A stretch of 64,000 bases of DNA. Source: Burkholderia territorii. GTDB taxonomy: Bacteria; Pseudomonadota; Gammaproteobacteria; Burkholderiales; Burkholderiaceae. The stretch covers positions 25,012 to 89,011 of the forward strand of contig NZ_CADFEJ010000021.1 of assembly GCF_902833055.1 (NCBI RefSeq), written 5' to 3'. The notes beneath the pieces are model-generated. The model did no database searches. It was not told the DNA's origin and saw only the letters and a list, made by a program, of their open reading frames with translations. A program made the position numbers and the translations under genes. Shown here piece after piece: positions 46,917-56,647 of this stretch (positions are counted from its first letter, which is position 1; every line of letters begins with the position of its first letter).

Positions 46917-47195
46917 CTAGAGCGGCCGCGGCCGGTTGCCCGAATCGTCGGGCGAGTCGTGCCCTTCGGGCCACGGTTTGCCGGCCGGATCGCGCGCCTC
47001 TGTCTGGCGCGGATCGTCGGGTACGACCTTGCGCGCCTGGTCGTCCGGAATCGAGTCGAGTTCGCCGCCGCCCGGCGCGTGACCCGGGCGCCCGGGTGGC
47101 TCGCCCGGAATCGGGCCGCGCCGCTCCGGCGAAGCGGCGGATTCGCGCGGCTCGACGTGCGGCGCGGTGTCCTTCGGTTGGCTGGATTTCGTCAT
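46917..47195 (-). CDS. Small Pro/Asp/Arg-rich disordered protein
   Basis: A 92-residue protein beginning MTKSSQPKDTAPHVEP and ending RPRPL. It is dominated by Pro, Gly, Asp, Glu and Arg, has almost no hydrophobic residues and no predicted domain, so it should be disordered and soluble. I believe it is a real gene because of the strong ribosome site (AGGGAGGG about 6 nt before the ATG) and because it lies 98 bp upstream of the SDR in the same direction. Function unknown. Confidence 0.6.
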   Translation of the reverse strand: MTKSSQPKDTAPHVEPRESAASPERRGPIPGEPPGRPGHAPGGGELDSIPDDQARKVVPDDPRQTEARDPAGKPWPEGHDSPDDSGNRPRPL

Positions 47196-47750
47196 GCTGC
47201 CCTCCCTGCGCTGCGGTTTGGCCGCGTGGCTGAAGGCTGACGCAACGCGCGTCGAAACAGCCGCGGCTAACCCGGATTCCAGCAAGCAACATGCCGCCGC
47301 TCGCGCACCGCCCACATGCCCTCGTCCGACCGGCCCGCTGCAGAATTTACAAATTCGGCGGCATCCTGCATCGCTCCTGTGCGTCGCCCCCTCTGCAGAC
47401 CGACAGGCCGACAAAGGCGTGCGGCACAGCACTTGCGGCTATCGATGGCGATATGGCAAGGCCTCTCGAAGAACGTCGCGAACCACGCAACGGTGCAGGC
47501 GTCCCGCCCGCTCGGCCTTCGCGCGTTGGTTCCGATGGACTACGAGGGACGGCGTTCTTCGGCGTTTCATTGACGGCAACCCCGACGAAATCTTCGCCAG
47601 ATAGTAGCAACGCACATGTTCTTTGCATCGGCATCCATGGCTGCGCTACGCTCGATTCCGCCTCGAACCGAGGCTGAAATTTAAGCGCTTAAACCGACGA
47701 AGCCCGCGATCCCGAGATCGATCGACCGGGCCCGATACTGGAGGATGACG
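47196..47750. other. 555-bp upstream region of the galactanase gene
   Basis: No gene is convincing here. The useful content is the LacI-type palindrome at 47680-47693 and a strong GGAGG ribosome site at 47740-47744. The AT-rich run TTTGCATCGGCATCC before the palindrome may be part of the promoter. Confidence 0.5.
47680..47693. promoter_or_regulatory. LacI-type operator upstream of the galactanase gene
   Basis: TTTAAGCGCTTAAA is a perfect 14-bp palindrome with the central CG typical of LacI-family operators. It is located 58 bp before the GH53 start. It matches the palindrome at 56648-56671 beside the LacI gene at 12 or more central positions. Both ends of the galactan gene set therefore carry the same site, which predicts control by the encoded LacI protein. 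Confidence 0.7.
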
Positions 47751-48908
47751 ATGAACAGACGATCGATGTTGCGCTGGAGTCTCTCGACCGCGGCGCTCGC
47801 ATGCGTCGACCTGGCCGGTACGTTGCCGGCCATCGCGCAAGGCACCGCGCGCGCCGCGGGTGCCCCGTTCGCGATGGGTGCCGACGTGTCGACCCTGCCG
47901 GAGCTCGAGGCGCACGGTGCGCAATACTTCGACCGCGGGCATCCGCGCGACTGCCTGAAGATCCTGCACGCGCACGGCGTCGATTCGATCCGCATCAAGG
48001 TCTGGAACGATCCCGGCAATCCGGACTTCTTCCCGGCCAACCAGAGCGCCGCGGCCGGCTACAACAACGCGGCCCATGTCGTCGCGCTCGCGCAGCGCGC
48101 GGCGGCGCTCGGCATGCGCATCCTGATCGATTTCCACTACAGCGACTGGTGGGCCGACCCGGGCAAGCAATACCCGCCGCACGCGTGGGCCGGCAAGAAT
48201 CTCGCCGATACGTGCGCGCTGCTGTCGGCCTACACGACCGACGTGCTCCGGCAATTGCAGCGTGCCGGCGTGCGTCCCGAGTGGGTGCAGATCGGCAACG
48301 AGATCACGGGCGGCATGCTGTGGCCGCTCGGCCGCTACGACCAGTGGGACAACCTGGCGCAGCTGCTGAAGACGGGGCGCGACGCGGTGAAGGCGGTCGA
48401 TCCGCGCATCAAGGTGATGCTGCACATCGACAGCGGCGGCGACAACGCGAAAAGCCGCTGGTGGTTCGACAGTGCGACGCAGCGCGGCGTCGCGTTCGAC
48501 GTGATCGGCCTGTCGTACTACCCGCAATGGCAAGGCGCGCTCGACGACCTGCGCAACAATGCGAACGACCTCGCGGTGCGCTACGACAAGGAATTGATCG
48601 TCGTCGAAACCGCGTATCCGTGGACCACCAGCGACGGCGATTCGGAACCGAACGCGATGACGAACACCGGTTCGACCGCGTTCCCGCCGTCGCCGGCCGG
48701 CCAGGCGCAATTCCTCGCGGCGGTCGTCGATATCGTGAAGGGCGTGCCGGGCAATCGCGGCAAGGGCGTGTTCTGGTGGGAGCCGGAATGGATCCCGACA
48801 CCGGGTGTCGGCTGGAAGCTCGGTGCGGGCGATCAATGGGACAACAACACGTTGTTCGATTTCCACGGCAACGCGCTGTCGTCGCTCGACGCGTATCGCC
48901 AGCGCTGA
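47751..48908 (+). CDS. ganB: Arabinogalactan endo-beta-1,4-galactanase (GH53)
   Basis: A 385-residue glycoside hydrolase of family GH53. The acid/base is E184 in IGNEITGGM and the nucleophile is E286 in IVVETAYPW, on the fourth and seventh strands of a TIM barrel. GADVSTLPELEA and FHYSDWWADPGKQ are family landmarks. A signal peptide (NRRSMLRWSLSTAALA, cleaved near AIAQG) directs export, with an Arg pair compatible with Tat. It cuts beta-1,4-galactan side chains of pectin into galacto-oligosaccharides. I start at 47751 because GGAGG is 6 nt upstream; the ATG at 47745 is too close to it. It is transcribed from a LacI-controlled promoter. Confidence 0.93.
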   Translation: MNRRSMLRWSLSTAALACVDLAGTLPAIAQGTARAAGAPFAMGADVSTLPELEAHGAQYFDRGHPRDCLKILHAHGVDSIRIKVWNDPGNPDFFPANQSAAAGYNNAAHVVALAQRAAALGMRILIDFHYSDWWADPGKQYPPHAWAGKNLADTCALLSAYTTDVLRQLQRAGVRPEWVQIGNEITGGMLWPLGRYDQWDNLAQLLKTGRDAVKAVDPRIKVMLHIDSGGDNAKSRWWFDSATQRGVAFDVIGLSYYPQWQGALDDLRNNANDLAVRYDKELIVVETAYPWTTSDGDSEPNAMTNTGSTAFPPSPAGQAQFLAAVVDIVKGVPGNRGKGVFWWEPEWIPTPGVGWKLGAGDQWDNNTLFDFHGNALSSLDAYRQR

Positions 48909-48952
48909 CGCATTCGTAATGTCACGCCATCACCGCACCGACGCATCACGCG

Positions 48953-50251
48953 TCAGTGCGGTGCATCGAAGCGGCGGCGGCCCGATGCGGGCCGGCTGCC
49001 TGCGCCACTCGCACCGCCCCGTTCGCCGCGCGCGTCCATGCAGAGCAGCGCGAACGCGACGAGCGCAAGCACGCAGCACCCGGCGAACGTCGCGCGATAG
49101 CCGAACAGATCGACGCACGCGCCGGACAGCACGCCCGATGCGATCGAGCCGACGCGCGCGGTGCTGAAGAACATCGCGGTCGCGGTGCCGGGACGCGTCG
49201 GCATCAGGTCGCACACTCGCGTCATTCCGAGGCACGACGTGATCGCGACCACGCAAGCGCTCAGCAGTTGCAGCGGCAGGATCATGTTCACGCGCGTCAC
49301 CGTCGCGAGCCCGACGAAATACACGGCATGCACGGCCGCGCACGCCGTCAGCCAGCGCGCCTTGTCGAGCCGCGTCGACCGGATGCCGAGCCAAAGCATC
49401 ATCGGAATCTCGAGCAATGCGGCGAGACCCAGCGCGGCCGATACGTTACCCGGCGATCCGCCGAGCGCGCGCACGATGTACAGCGGCAGCACGATCATCG
49501 TCGCGTTCGCCGCGAGCCCCGTCAGCGTAAGCGCGACGAGGGTGCGCCACACGCTTGCACGCGGTGCGACGACGATCTCCGCACGCGTACTGGCGGGCAG
49601 CGACGCGGCGCGCTCCGCCGCGCGCACATGCGCCGCCGGCGGCCGCCGCGCCGGTTCCGGAATCCGCGCGACGATCGCCGCGCATCCGACGAAACCCGCG
49701 GATGCCGCGAGAAAAAGCCCTGTAAAACCCGTCTGCGCGAGGATCAGCGCGCCGAGCGCGGGGCCGAACACCCAGGCAACCGACAGCATCGTGCGCAGCG
49801 CCGCCGACGCCAGCTCGCGCTGCGCATCGTCATCGACCGGCAGCGCCGCGCGGGCAAACGAGAAGATCTGCGACAGCGACACGGCCCCCGCCCCGAGCAG
49901 GATCGTGCCGGCGGCGATCACCGGCCCGTGCGCACGCAGCACGCACAACAGCGCGAAACCGAGCGCGGCGGCCACGAGCGAGACGACGAGCAACGGCCGG
50001 TGGCGGTCTCGGCGATCCGACCAGCGCCCTGCCCACGTGCTGGCGACGACGCCGCTCGCCGCGATCAGCGTCATGAAGATGCCCGCGAGAAACGGCGACA
50101 TCCCCGCCGCCTCCACGCCGAACAGCGACAGGTACGGCGCCGTAAACGACATCGCGACGCCGAGCATCAGCGCCGCGCCGGACAGCGGCAGGAAATGCGC
50201 GATCGCGGCGAGGCGCGCGAAATGCGACTGTAGCGACCGCAGCGATTGCAT
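48953..50251 (-). CDS. MFS transporter, sugar-efflux (SET)-like
   Basis: A 432-residue membrane protein with about 12 hydrophobic helices. The loop GRWSDRRDRHRPLL between helices 2 and 3 is the MFS signature (G-R-x-S-D-R-x-x-R), and the second half contains GIRSTRLDKARW at the pseudo-symmetric position. The arrangement resembles the sugar efflux transporter (SetA) family, but substrate prediction is weak. The ATG at 50251 follows the beta-galactosidase stop by 4 bp, so it is the last gene of the minus-strand galactan operon and may export excess sugar. The C-terminal tail is Gly/Arg-rich. Confidence 0.82.
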   Translation of the reverse strand: MQSLRSLQSHFARLAAIAHFLPLSGAALMLGVAMSFTAPYLSLFGVEAAGMSPFLAGIFMTLIAASGVVASTWAGRWSDRRDRHRPLLVVSLVAAALGFALLCVLRAHGPVIAAGTILLGAGAVSLSQIFSFARAALPVDDDAQRELASAALRTMLSVAWVFGPALGALILAQTGFTGLFLAASAGFVGCAAIVARIPEPARRPPAAHVRAAERAASLPASTRAEIVVAPRASVWRTLVALTLTGLAANATMIVLPLYIVRALGGSPGNVSAALGLAALLEIPMMLWLGIRSTRLDKARWLTACAAVHAVYFVGLATVTRVNMILPLQLLSACVVAITSCLGMTRVCDLMPTRPGTATAMFFSTARVGSIASGVLSGACVDLFGYRATFAGCCVLALVAFALLCMDARGERGGASGAGSRPASGRRRFDAPH

Positions 50252-50255
50252 CGCG

Positions 50256-52226
50256 TCAGTCCGGCTCGACCCATGCGGCGACGTCGACCGCGCCGAGTTC
50301 CGGGCCGCCGAGCACGAAGCGCGCACCGTCCGGCGCCGGCAGCGTGCACGGCGCGTCGCCATAGTTGAGCGCGAATACGACACGCCCGCGCCGCCGCAAG
50401 CGCACGCCTTCCGGCAACGCGTGCACCGGCAGTCCGGCGTCGCGCGCGCAGCGGGCGACGATCGCACGCAACAGCGCGTGGTCGAAGCAGGCGGTCGCCA
50501 TCGTCACGCGGCCGCGCCGCACGAGCGCGGGCACGCCGTCGTCGCATGCCGCGAGCACGTCGACGCCGCTCGCCGATTCCATGTCGATGTGATCGCGCCA
50601 TTTCAGCGCGCGGCCGTCGACGCCGTCGAACGTGACGCGCGGCGTGAGCGACGGCCGCAGCGACTCGACCTGGCCGATCCGCACCGGCAGCACGTCGCGC
50701 AGCTTGCCGGGCGCAAGCCCCGGCTCAATCGCGAATTGCGCCGTGCGCGAGCCGGTGCGCGGCCCGAACAGCCAGTGCGCATCGCCGCGCGCGGCCTGCT
50801 CGACGACGCGCTCCGTGACGACCGGTAGCGTCGGCACGACGACGAATGCATAACGCGACACGTCGGCATCGGCCGCGATGAAGTCGACGTCGAGCCCCAG
50901 TTCGCGCAACGCGCGATACCAGTCGAATACGTGCTGCTGGTAGTCGAAGTCGGCGCCATGCGGCTGGATCCGGATCATCCAGTCGGCCTCGTAGTCGAAC
51001 AGCAGCGCGACGCGAGCCGGCCCGCACGCGCCAGTGGCGAGCTCGACATCGAGCGCGGCGAGTTCGCGCGCGACGCGCGCGACTTCATGGCCACCGGGCG
51101 ACAGCCGGTCGTCTGGCGCATTCAGCCCCGAGTGCAGTTGCTCCTGCGCATGCGGATACTGCCGCCAGCGGAAATACGACACGAGTTCCGCGCCATGCGC
51201 GAACGCTTCCCACGTCCACAGCCGCACCGCGCCTGCGTGCGGCACCGGGTTGTACGGCCCCCAGTTCACCGGCCCGGCCTGTTGCTCCATCACCCACATC
51301 CGCCCGTTGCCGATGCCGCGATACAGGTCGTGCGAGAACGCCGAAACGTCAGGGTGGCCGGTACGAGCCCAGCGCCGCTTGTCCGCTTCGTCGAGCGGCA
51401 GCACTTCGGTGCGCGGGACCGGATAGCTGTCCCACGCAGCGACGTCGAGCCCGCCGCGCGCAAACGCATGGTGATCGAACTCGGTAAAAAAGCCCATGAA
51501 GTTGTGCAGCACGTCGCGGCCCGGCGCGTGCGGACGGATCGCATCGACCTGCACGGCGTGGAACCGCGCGACCTCGTCCGACTGATAGCGGCGGAAGTCG
51601 AGCAGATGCGCGGGATTCGCATCGGTCGGCGTATGGCGCGGCAATTCGATCTCGTCGAAACCGCGATACTCCATGCTCCAGAACACGTTGCCCCATGCAC
51701 GATTCAGCGCATCGATGTCGCCATAGCGCACGGCGAGCCACGCGCGAAACCCTTCGAGCGCCGCACGCGTATAGCTCGGCAGCGTGTTGTGACAGCCGAG
51801 CTCGTTGTCGGTCTGCCATGCGATGACTGCCGGATGCGTGCCGTAGCGCCGTGCCATCGCGTCCGCGATGCGCACGCAATGCTCGCGATACACGGGGCTC
51901 GCGATGTCGTAATGGCGGCGCGACCCGAACTGCCATACGGCACCGTCCACGCCGACCGGCAGGATCTCCGGATGGCGATCGACGAGCCATTTCGGCGGCG
52001 CGGCCGTCGGCGTGCCGAGCACGATCTTCAGCTGCTGGCCGGCGAGCGTGTCGATCGCTTCGTCGAGCCACGCCCAGTCGTAGCGGCCCGGCTCCGGCTC
52101 CATCCGGCTCCATGCGAATTCGGCGATCCGCACGCGGGTCAGGCCCAGTTCGGCCATCCGCTTCGCGTCGCGAGCCCATTGTTCGCGCGGCCAATGTTCG
52201 GGGTAGTAGCAAACGCCGAGATGCAT
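50256..52226 (-). CDS. ganA: Beta-galactosidase (GH42)
   Basis: A 656-residue GH42 enzyme. It begins MHLGVCYYPEHWPREQW, typical for the family. The acid/base is E142 in QTDNELGCHNT and the nucleophile is E314 in WVMEQQAGPVNWGPYN. The C-terminal trimerisation and beta domains are present to the usual length. There is no signal peptide, so it acts in the cytoplasm on galacto-oligosaccharides imported by the neighbouring ABC system. The gene is 33 bp from the permease gene at 52260. The symbol follows the Bacillus ganA assignment and is by analogy. Confidence 0.93.
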   Translation of the reverse strand: MHLGVCYYPEHWPREQWARDAKRMAELGLTRVRIAEFAWSRMEPEPGRYDWAWLDEAIDTLAGQQLKIVLGTPTAAPPKWLVDRHPEILPVGVDGAVWQFGSRRHYDIASPVYREHCVRIADAMARRYGTHPAVIAWQTDNELGCHNTLPSYTRAALEGFRAWLAVRYGDIDALNRAWGNVFWSMEYRGFDEIELPRHTPTDANPAHLLDFRRYQSDEVARFHAVQVDAIRPHAPGRDVLHNFMGFFTEFDHHAFARGGLDVAAWDSYPVPRTEVLPLDEADKRRWARTGHPDVSAFSHDLYRGIGNGRMWVMEQQAGPVNWGPYNPVPHAGAVRLWTWEAFAHGAELVSYFRWRQYPHAQEQLHSGLNAPDDRLSPGGHEVARVARELAALDVELATGACGPARVALLFDYEADWMIRIQPHGADFDYQQHVFDWYRALRELGLDVDFIAADADVSRYAFVVVPTLPVVTERVVEQAARGDAHWLFGPRTGSRTAQFAIEPGLAPGKLRDVLPVRIGQVESLRPSLTPRVTFDGVDGRALKWRDHIDMESASGVDVLAACDDGVPALVRRGRVTMATACFDHALLRAIVARCARDAGLPVHALPEGVRLRRRGRVVFALNYGDAPCTLPAPDGARFVLGGPELGAVDVAAWVEPD

Positions 52227-52259
52227 CGTGGATTCCTTGAAGAATGAGAATTGGACGGA

Positions 52260-53111
52260 TCAGCCTTTCGTCGCGCCGAACGTGAGCCCCGCGACGAAAT
52301 GCTTCTGCATCGCGAAGAACATCAGCACCGACGGCAGCGCGGCGAGCACCGAGCCGGCCGACACGATGTTCCACGCGGTCGTCCACTGCCCCTTGAGCGC
52401 GGCGACGCCGACCGTGATCGGCGCCGCATCGTCGCCTTGCGTGAGGCACAACGCCCAGAAGTAGTCGTTCCACACGAACGTGAACACGAGAATCGCGAGT
52501 GCGGCGAGCGCCGGCCGCACGAGCGGCAGCACGACGCGCCAGTAGATCGCCCACTCGGACGCGCCTTCGACGCGCGCGGCCTCGATCAGCTCGAACGGCA
52601 GCTCGCGGATGAAGTTGCGCAGGAACAGCGTGCAGAAGCCGGTCTGGAACGCGGTATGGAACAGCACGAGCGCCCACACGGTGTTGTAGAGGCCGACGCC
52701 GAGCATGATCTGCCGCACCGGGATCATCAGGATCTGGATCGGCACGAAATTGCCGGCGACGAACAGCCCGAGCAGCACGAGGTTGCCGCGGAACCGGTAG
52801 TTCGCGAGCGCGTGCCCCGCGAGCGACGCGAGCAGGATCGATGCGGCGACGGACGGCACCGTGATCAGGACGCTGTTCGCGAAGTAATGCAGCATCGGCG
52901 TCTGCGCGAGTGCGGCGCCGTAGTTGTCCAGCAGCGCAAACTGTTTCGGCCAGTCCCAGTAATGGCCGGCGATGATCTCGTCGGTCGAGCGGATCGACGT
53001 GACGAGTACCGCGAGCAGCGGCACGAGCCACAGCGCGAGCGCGCACGGCAGCGACAGCCGGTACAGCCAACGGGCGGGACGTCCCCAGCGGGACACGGGC
53101 ATCGGATACAT
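52260..53111 (-). CDS. Sugar ABC importer permease (MalG/GanQ-like)
   Basis: A 283-residue CUT1 permease with six predicted helices. The EAA loop is in IEAARVEGASEWAIYWRVVLP, and it ends with GLTFGATKG, the usual C-terminal signature of MalG-type subunits. ATG 53111 has AAGGA 8 nt upstream; ATG 53102 is a possible alternative. It starts 12 bp after the first permease ends and partners with it in uptake of galacto-oligosaccharides. Confidence 0.92.
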   Translation of the reverse strand: MYPMPVSRWGRPARWLYRLSLPCALALWLVPLLAVLVTSIRSTDEIIAGHYWDWPKQFALLDNYGAALAQTPMLHYFANSVLITVPSVAASILLASLAGHALANYRFRGNLVLLGLFVAGNFVPIQILMIPVRQIMLGVGLYNTVWALVLFHTAFQTGFCTLFLRNFIRELPFELIEAARVEGASEWAIYWRVVLPLVRPALAALAILVFTFVWNDYFWALCLTQGDDAAPITVGVAALKGQWTTAWNIVSAGSVLAALPSVLMFFAMQKHFVAGLTFGATKG

Positions 53112-53122
53112 TTTCGCGATCC

Positions 53123-54040
53123 TTATGATTCGACGCGCACCAGCTTGCGCAGCTGCCACACGATGTAGACGAGCATGATCGCGAACAGCACGACCGCGAT
53201 CGCGGCGGAATAGCCTTCGCGGTAGTACTTGATCGCCTGGTCGACCATGAAGTAAGCGAGCACGGTCGAGCTGTCGAACGGGCCGCCGCCCGTCATCACG
53301 GAGATCAGGTCGAAACTGCGCAGCGCGCCGATCACGGTCAGCACGACCGCCATGAAGGTCGCGGGCCGCAACTGCGGCAGGATCACGTGCCACAGCAGCG
53401 TGAAGCCGCGCGCGCCTTCCATCCGCGCCGCCTCGACGATCTCGCCGTTGATGCCGGTGAGCCCGGTCAGATAGAGGATCATGCAGAACGGAATCTGCGG
53501 CCACAGCGCGGCGGCGATCACGCCGTAGGTCGCATAACGCGGATCGCCGAGCACCGGGATGCCGTGCCCGACGATCAGCTTCAGCAGCCCGAACGTCGGA
53601 TCGTAGAACCACGAGAACACCAGCCCGACGACGACGCCCGGCAACACGAACGGCGCGAAGAACAGCGACTTCACGAGCCGGATCCCGACCACGTTCTGGT
53701 TCAGGTACAGCGCGAGTGCGAGGCCGAGCGGCGGTGCGGCGAGGAACAGCACGAGCCACAGCACGTTGTTCTTCAGCGCGACGTAGAACGTATCGGACTG
53801 CAGCAGCTCGCGATAATTGTCGAGCCCTGCATAGGTCATCGGCGTCATCCCGTCCCAGTGGTGGAAGCTCAGCCAGATGCTGCTGACGATCGGATACAGC
53901 ACGAATACGGTGAAGAGCGCGAACCCGGGCAGCACGAACAGCAGAGCCGCACGGTTGCGCCGGCGGGCGAGCGACGCGCGCGCATGCCGCCGCGGGCCGG
54001 CTTCACGGCGCGCGGTGCTTTCGGACAAGCTGGTTGACAT
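53123..54040 (-). CDS. Sugar ABC importer permease (MalF/GanP-like)
   Basis: A 305-residue CUT1 permease. A basic N-terminus of about 25 residues precedes the first helix (LLFVLPGFALFTVFVLYPIV). The EAA loop is in IVEAARMEGARGFTLLWHVI. It should form the heterodimeric pore with the downstream MalG-type subunit. The 117-bp gap upstream, before the solute-binding protein gene, contains a short low-complexity run of GACGAAACA and GACGTGACG units at about 54053-54100. Confidence 0.92.
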   Translation of the reverse strand: MSTSLSESTARREAGPRRHARASLARRRNRAALLFVLPGFALFTVFVLYPIVSSIWLSFHHWDGMTPMTYAGLDNYRELLQSDTFYVALKNNVLWLVLFLAAPPLGLALALYLNQNVVGIRLVKSLFFAPFVLPGVVVGLVFSWFYDPTFGLLKLIVGHGIPVLGDPRYATYGVIAAALWPQIPFCMILYLTGLTGINGEIVEAARMEGARGFTLLWHVILPQLRPATFMAVVLTVIGALRSFDLISVMTGGGPFDSSTVLAYFMVDQAIKYYREGYSAAIAVVLFAIMLVYIVWQLRKLVRVES

Positions 54041-54157
54041 GAGGTGACCTTCGACGAAACAGACGAAACAGACGTGACGGACGTGACTGACGAAACGGGC
54101 GCGACGGCGACGCCGACGCGCCGGACCGGCGTTGTCGCCGCCCCGGCGCGCGGTGCA

Positions 54158-55396
54158 TCACTTCCGATAGATGCGCTTGCGCGTCTGCTCGAGCCGCTGC
54201 AGGATCGCGTCGAGCTGCGTCGGGTCGGACAGGAACTGCTGCATCGCCTTCATCCCTTCGTCCGCCATTTCCTTCGTCATGTCGCGGTCGTAGAACTGCG
54301 CGATGCCGCCCGGCGTCGTCGCGAGCGTGCGGAAGCCGATCTTCGAGATCGGGTCCTGCGGTTCGGGCGCCTTGTTGTTCGACGGCAGTTGCCCCATCCC
54401 CTTCGCGAATTCGCCGTTGACCGCCGGTTGCCCCATGAACGCGAGCAGGCGCCGTGCATCCGCCTTGTTGTGCGCCTTCGCCGGCACGATCATCACGTTG
54501 ACCGGGCCATCCTCGGCAAGCGGCACCGATGCGTCGATCACCGGAAAGCGGAAGAAGCTGATCGGGTTGCGCGTCGCGCTCAGCAGGCCGGCCGAATACC
54601 AGGTGCCCATCAGCGTCATCGCGGCCTGGCCGTTGACGATCAGCGGACTGAGCGAATCGACGTCGTAGGACAACGCGTTGTCGATGAAATACTTGTCGTC
54701 GATCAGCTTCTTCCAGGCCGCGTACACGGCCCTCACGCGCGGATCGGTATACGCGACGTCGCCCGCCATCAGCTTCTGGTGGAATGCGTAGCCGTTGATC
54801 CGCAAGTCGAGGTAGTCGAACCACGCGGCCAGCGTCCACGCATCGCGCGCGGCCACCGCGATCGGCGCGATGCCGGCCGCCTTCAGCTTGCGGCACGCAT
54901 CCAGGAACTGCGGCCAGTCGGTCGGCTCGCCGTGAATGCCGGCCTTCTCGAACAGGTCCTTGCGGTAGAACAACCCGTAGGCGTCGTAGCCGAGCGGCAA
55001 ACTGTAAAGCTTGCCGCCGTAGGTCGACGACTGCCTGACGGCCGCATACGTGTCGTTCCAGCCGTTCTTCTGCCAGTCCGCGCTGAGGTCCTCGATCAGC
55101 CCGCGCTTCGCGAAATACGCGAGCCGCTCGCCGTTGTTCCAGCTCAGCACGTCGGGCGGATCGGTCGCGAGCCAGCCGGACATCTGCACCTTGTACGCTT
55201 CCTCGCCGACGTAGCTGATCTTCAGGTCGATGTCGGGATTCGCCTTGTGGAACTGGTCGAACACCGCTTGCCACGTCGCGCGCTGGTTGCCGCGCGCGGC
55301 GACGTTCACCTTGAGCGTGCCCGCGTCGGCCGTCTGCGCGGTGAACGCGGCGGCAATGGTCAACGCAAGCAGCAGTCGGCTCGCACGAAGTCTCAT
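54158..55396 (-). CDS. Sugar ABC importer solute-binding protein
   Basis: A 412-residue CUT1 binding protein (SBP_bac_1). The signal peptide MRLRASRLLLALTIAAAFTA is cleaved near ADAG. The mature start GTLKVNVAARGNQRATWQAV and the later YSLPLGYDAYGLFYRKDLFE segment are typical of oligosaccharide binders. The linkage to GH53 and GH42 enzymes makes galacto-oligosaccharides the likely ligand. CAGGAG lies before the ATG. It is the second gene of the operon, 61 bp after the ATPase gene. Confidence 0.92.
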   Translation of the reverse strand: MRLRASRLLLALTIAAAFTAQTADAGTLKVNVAARGNQRATWQAVFDQFHKANPDIDLKISYVGEEAYKVQMSGWLATDPPDVLSWNNGERLAYFAKRGLIEDLSADWQKNGWNDTYAAVRQSSTYGGKLYSLPLGYDAYGLFYRKDLFEKAGIHGEPTDWPQFLDACRKLKAAGIAPIAVAARDAWTLAAWFDYLDLRINGYAFHQKLMAGDVAYTDPRVRAVYAAWKKLIDDKYFIDNALSYDVDSLSPLIVNGQAAMTLMGTWYSAGLLSATRNPISFFRFPVIDASVPLAEDGPVNVMIVPAKAHNKADARRLLAFMGQPAVNGEFAKGMGQLPSNNKAPEPQDPISKIGFRTLATTPGGIAQFYDRDMTKEMADEGMKAMQQFLSDPTQLDAILQRLEQTRKRIYRK

Positions 55397-55457
55397 CGTT
55401 GTCTCCTGGTATTGGTGTGATGGGTGCCGCGTCGCGCGGCAAGTCGGCGTTGCGCCG

Positions 55458-56612
55458 CTATGCGAACGCCGCTTCGGCGTGGATGGCCGGCAACGCAATG
55501 CCGGCCTCGTCGAACAGGTGACAGCGCGACGGCGGCACGCGAAACGCATGTCGCTCGCCGCGCCGCAACGCGGCCTGACCCGGCAGCTTCGCGAGCAGCG
55601 GCATGCCGCCGGGCTGGTCGAGATGCACGTAGGCGGCTTCGCCGAGTTGCTCGACGAGCACGATGTCGCGGACGATCGCCGGATGCTCGGCATCGCCGGA
55701 CGCCGCAACCGTCAGATGCTCGGGACGAATCCCGAGCGTCACGCGCGCGCCGCTGCCGACGTGGCGCGGCAACGGGCGATCGCGCAGCGTCACCGTTTCG
55801 CCGGTGCCGTCCAGCCGCAGTCGGCAGCCGTGCGCATCGCCCGCTTCGACGACGGCCGGCAGGAAGTTCATCCTCGGCGAGCCGATGAAGCCCGCGACGA
55901 AGCGGTTGGCCGGCCGGTGATACAGCTCGAGCGGCGCACCGGCCTGCGCGATGCTGCCGAAGCGCGCGACGTCGTCGCCCGCGTGCAGCAGCACGATGCG
56001 GTCGGCCAGGGTCATCGCCTCGATCTGGTCGTGCGTGACGTAGACCGAGCTCGACTGCGTGAAGCGCGCGTGCAGCCGCGCGATTTCGACACGTGTCTGA
56101 CCGCGCAGCGTCGCGTCGAGATTCGACAGCGGCTCGTCGAACAGGAACACGCGCGGCTCGCGCACGATCGCGCGGCCGATCGCGACGCGCTGCCGCTGGC
56201 CGCCCGACAACGCCTTCGGCTTGCGATCGAGCAGCGCGTCGAGCTGCAGCACGCGCGCGGCCTCGGTCACGCGGCGCCGGATCTCGTCCTTCGGCGTGCC
56301 GGCGATGCGCAAGCCGAAACCGATGTTGTCGAACACGGTCATGTGCGGAAACAGCGCATAGCTCTGGAACACCATCGCGACGCCGCGCTCGGCGGGCGGC
56401 GTGTCGTTCATGCGCGCGCCGCCGATCCGCAGCTCGCCTTCGGTCACGTCCTCGAGCCCGGCGATCATCCGCAGCAACGTGGACTTGCCGCAGCCCGACG
56501 GACCGAGAAACACGCAGAATTCATGCGATGCGATCTCGAGGTTCACGTCGCGCAGCACCGGCGCGTGCTCGCCGTAGCGCTTCGAGACGTCCTTCAATGA
56601 AATGGCGGTCAT
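55458..56612 (-). CDS. Sugar ABC importer ATPase (UgpC/MsmX type)
   Basis: A 384-residue ATPase. The Walker A is GPSGCGKST, the signature is LSGGQRQRVAIGRAI, the Walker B is VFLFDEPLSNLDA, and the switch His is in YVTHDQIEAMTL. The C-terminal third is the TOBE/OB regulatory domain of CUT1 ATPases (VTLGIRPEHLTV). It energises the galacto-oligosaccharide importer. It is the first gene of the minus-strand operon and is preceded by the LacI-type palindrome. Confidence 0.93.
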   Translation of the reverse strand: MTAISLKDVSKRYGEHAPVLRDVNLEIASHEFCVFLGPSGCGKSTLLRMIAGLEDVTEGELRIGGARMNDTPPAERGVAMVFQSYALFPHMTVFDNIGFGLRIAGTPKDEIRRRVTEAARVLQLDALLDRKPKALSGGQRQRVAIGRAIVREPRVFLFDEPLSNLDATLRGQTRVEIARLHARFTQSSSVYVTHDQIEAMTLADRIVLLHAGDDVARFGSIAQAGAPLELYHRPANRFVAGFIGSPRMNFLPAVVEAGDAHGCRLRLDGTGETVTLRDRPLPRHVGSGARVTLGIRPEHLTVAASGDAEHPAIVRDIVLVEQLGEAAYVHLDQPGGMPLLAKLPGQAALRRGERHAFRVPPSRCHLFDEAGIALPAIHAEAAFA

Positions 56613-56647
56613 CGCGCTCTCCTCTCCTGGTCAGGCGCTTCGGGTCA

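Noticed and set aside
54053..54100. Short GACGAAACA/GACGTGACG units as a regulatory repeat
   Set aside because: They are few, imperfect and confined to a 117-bp gap within an operon; simple low-complexity sequence is the easier explanation.
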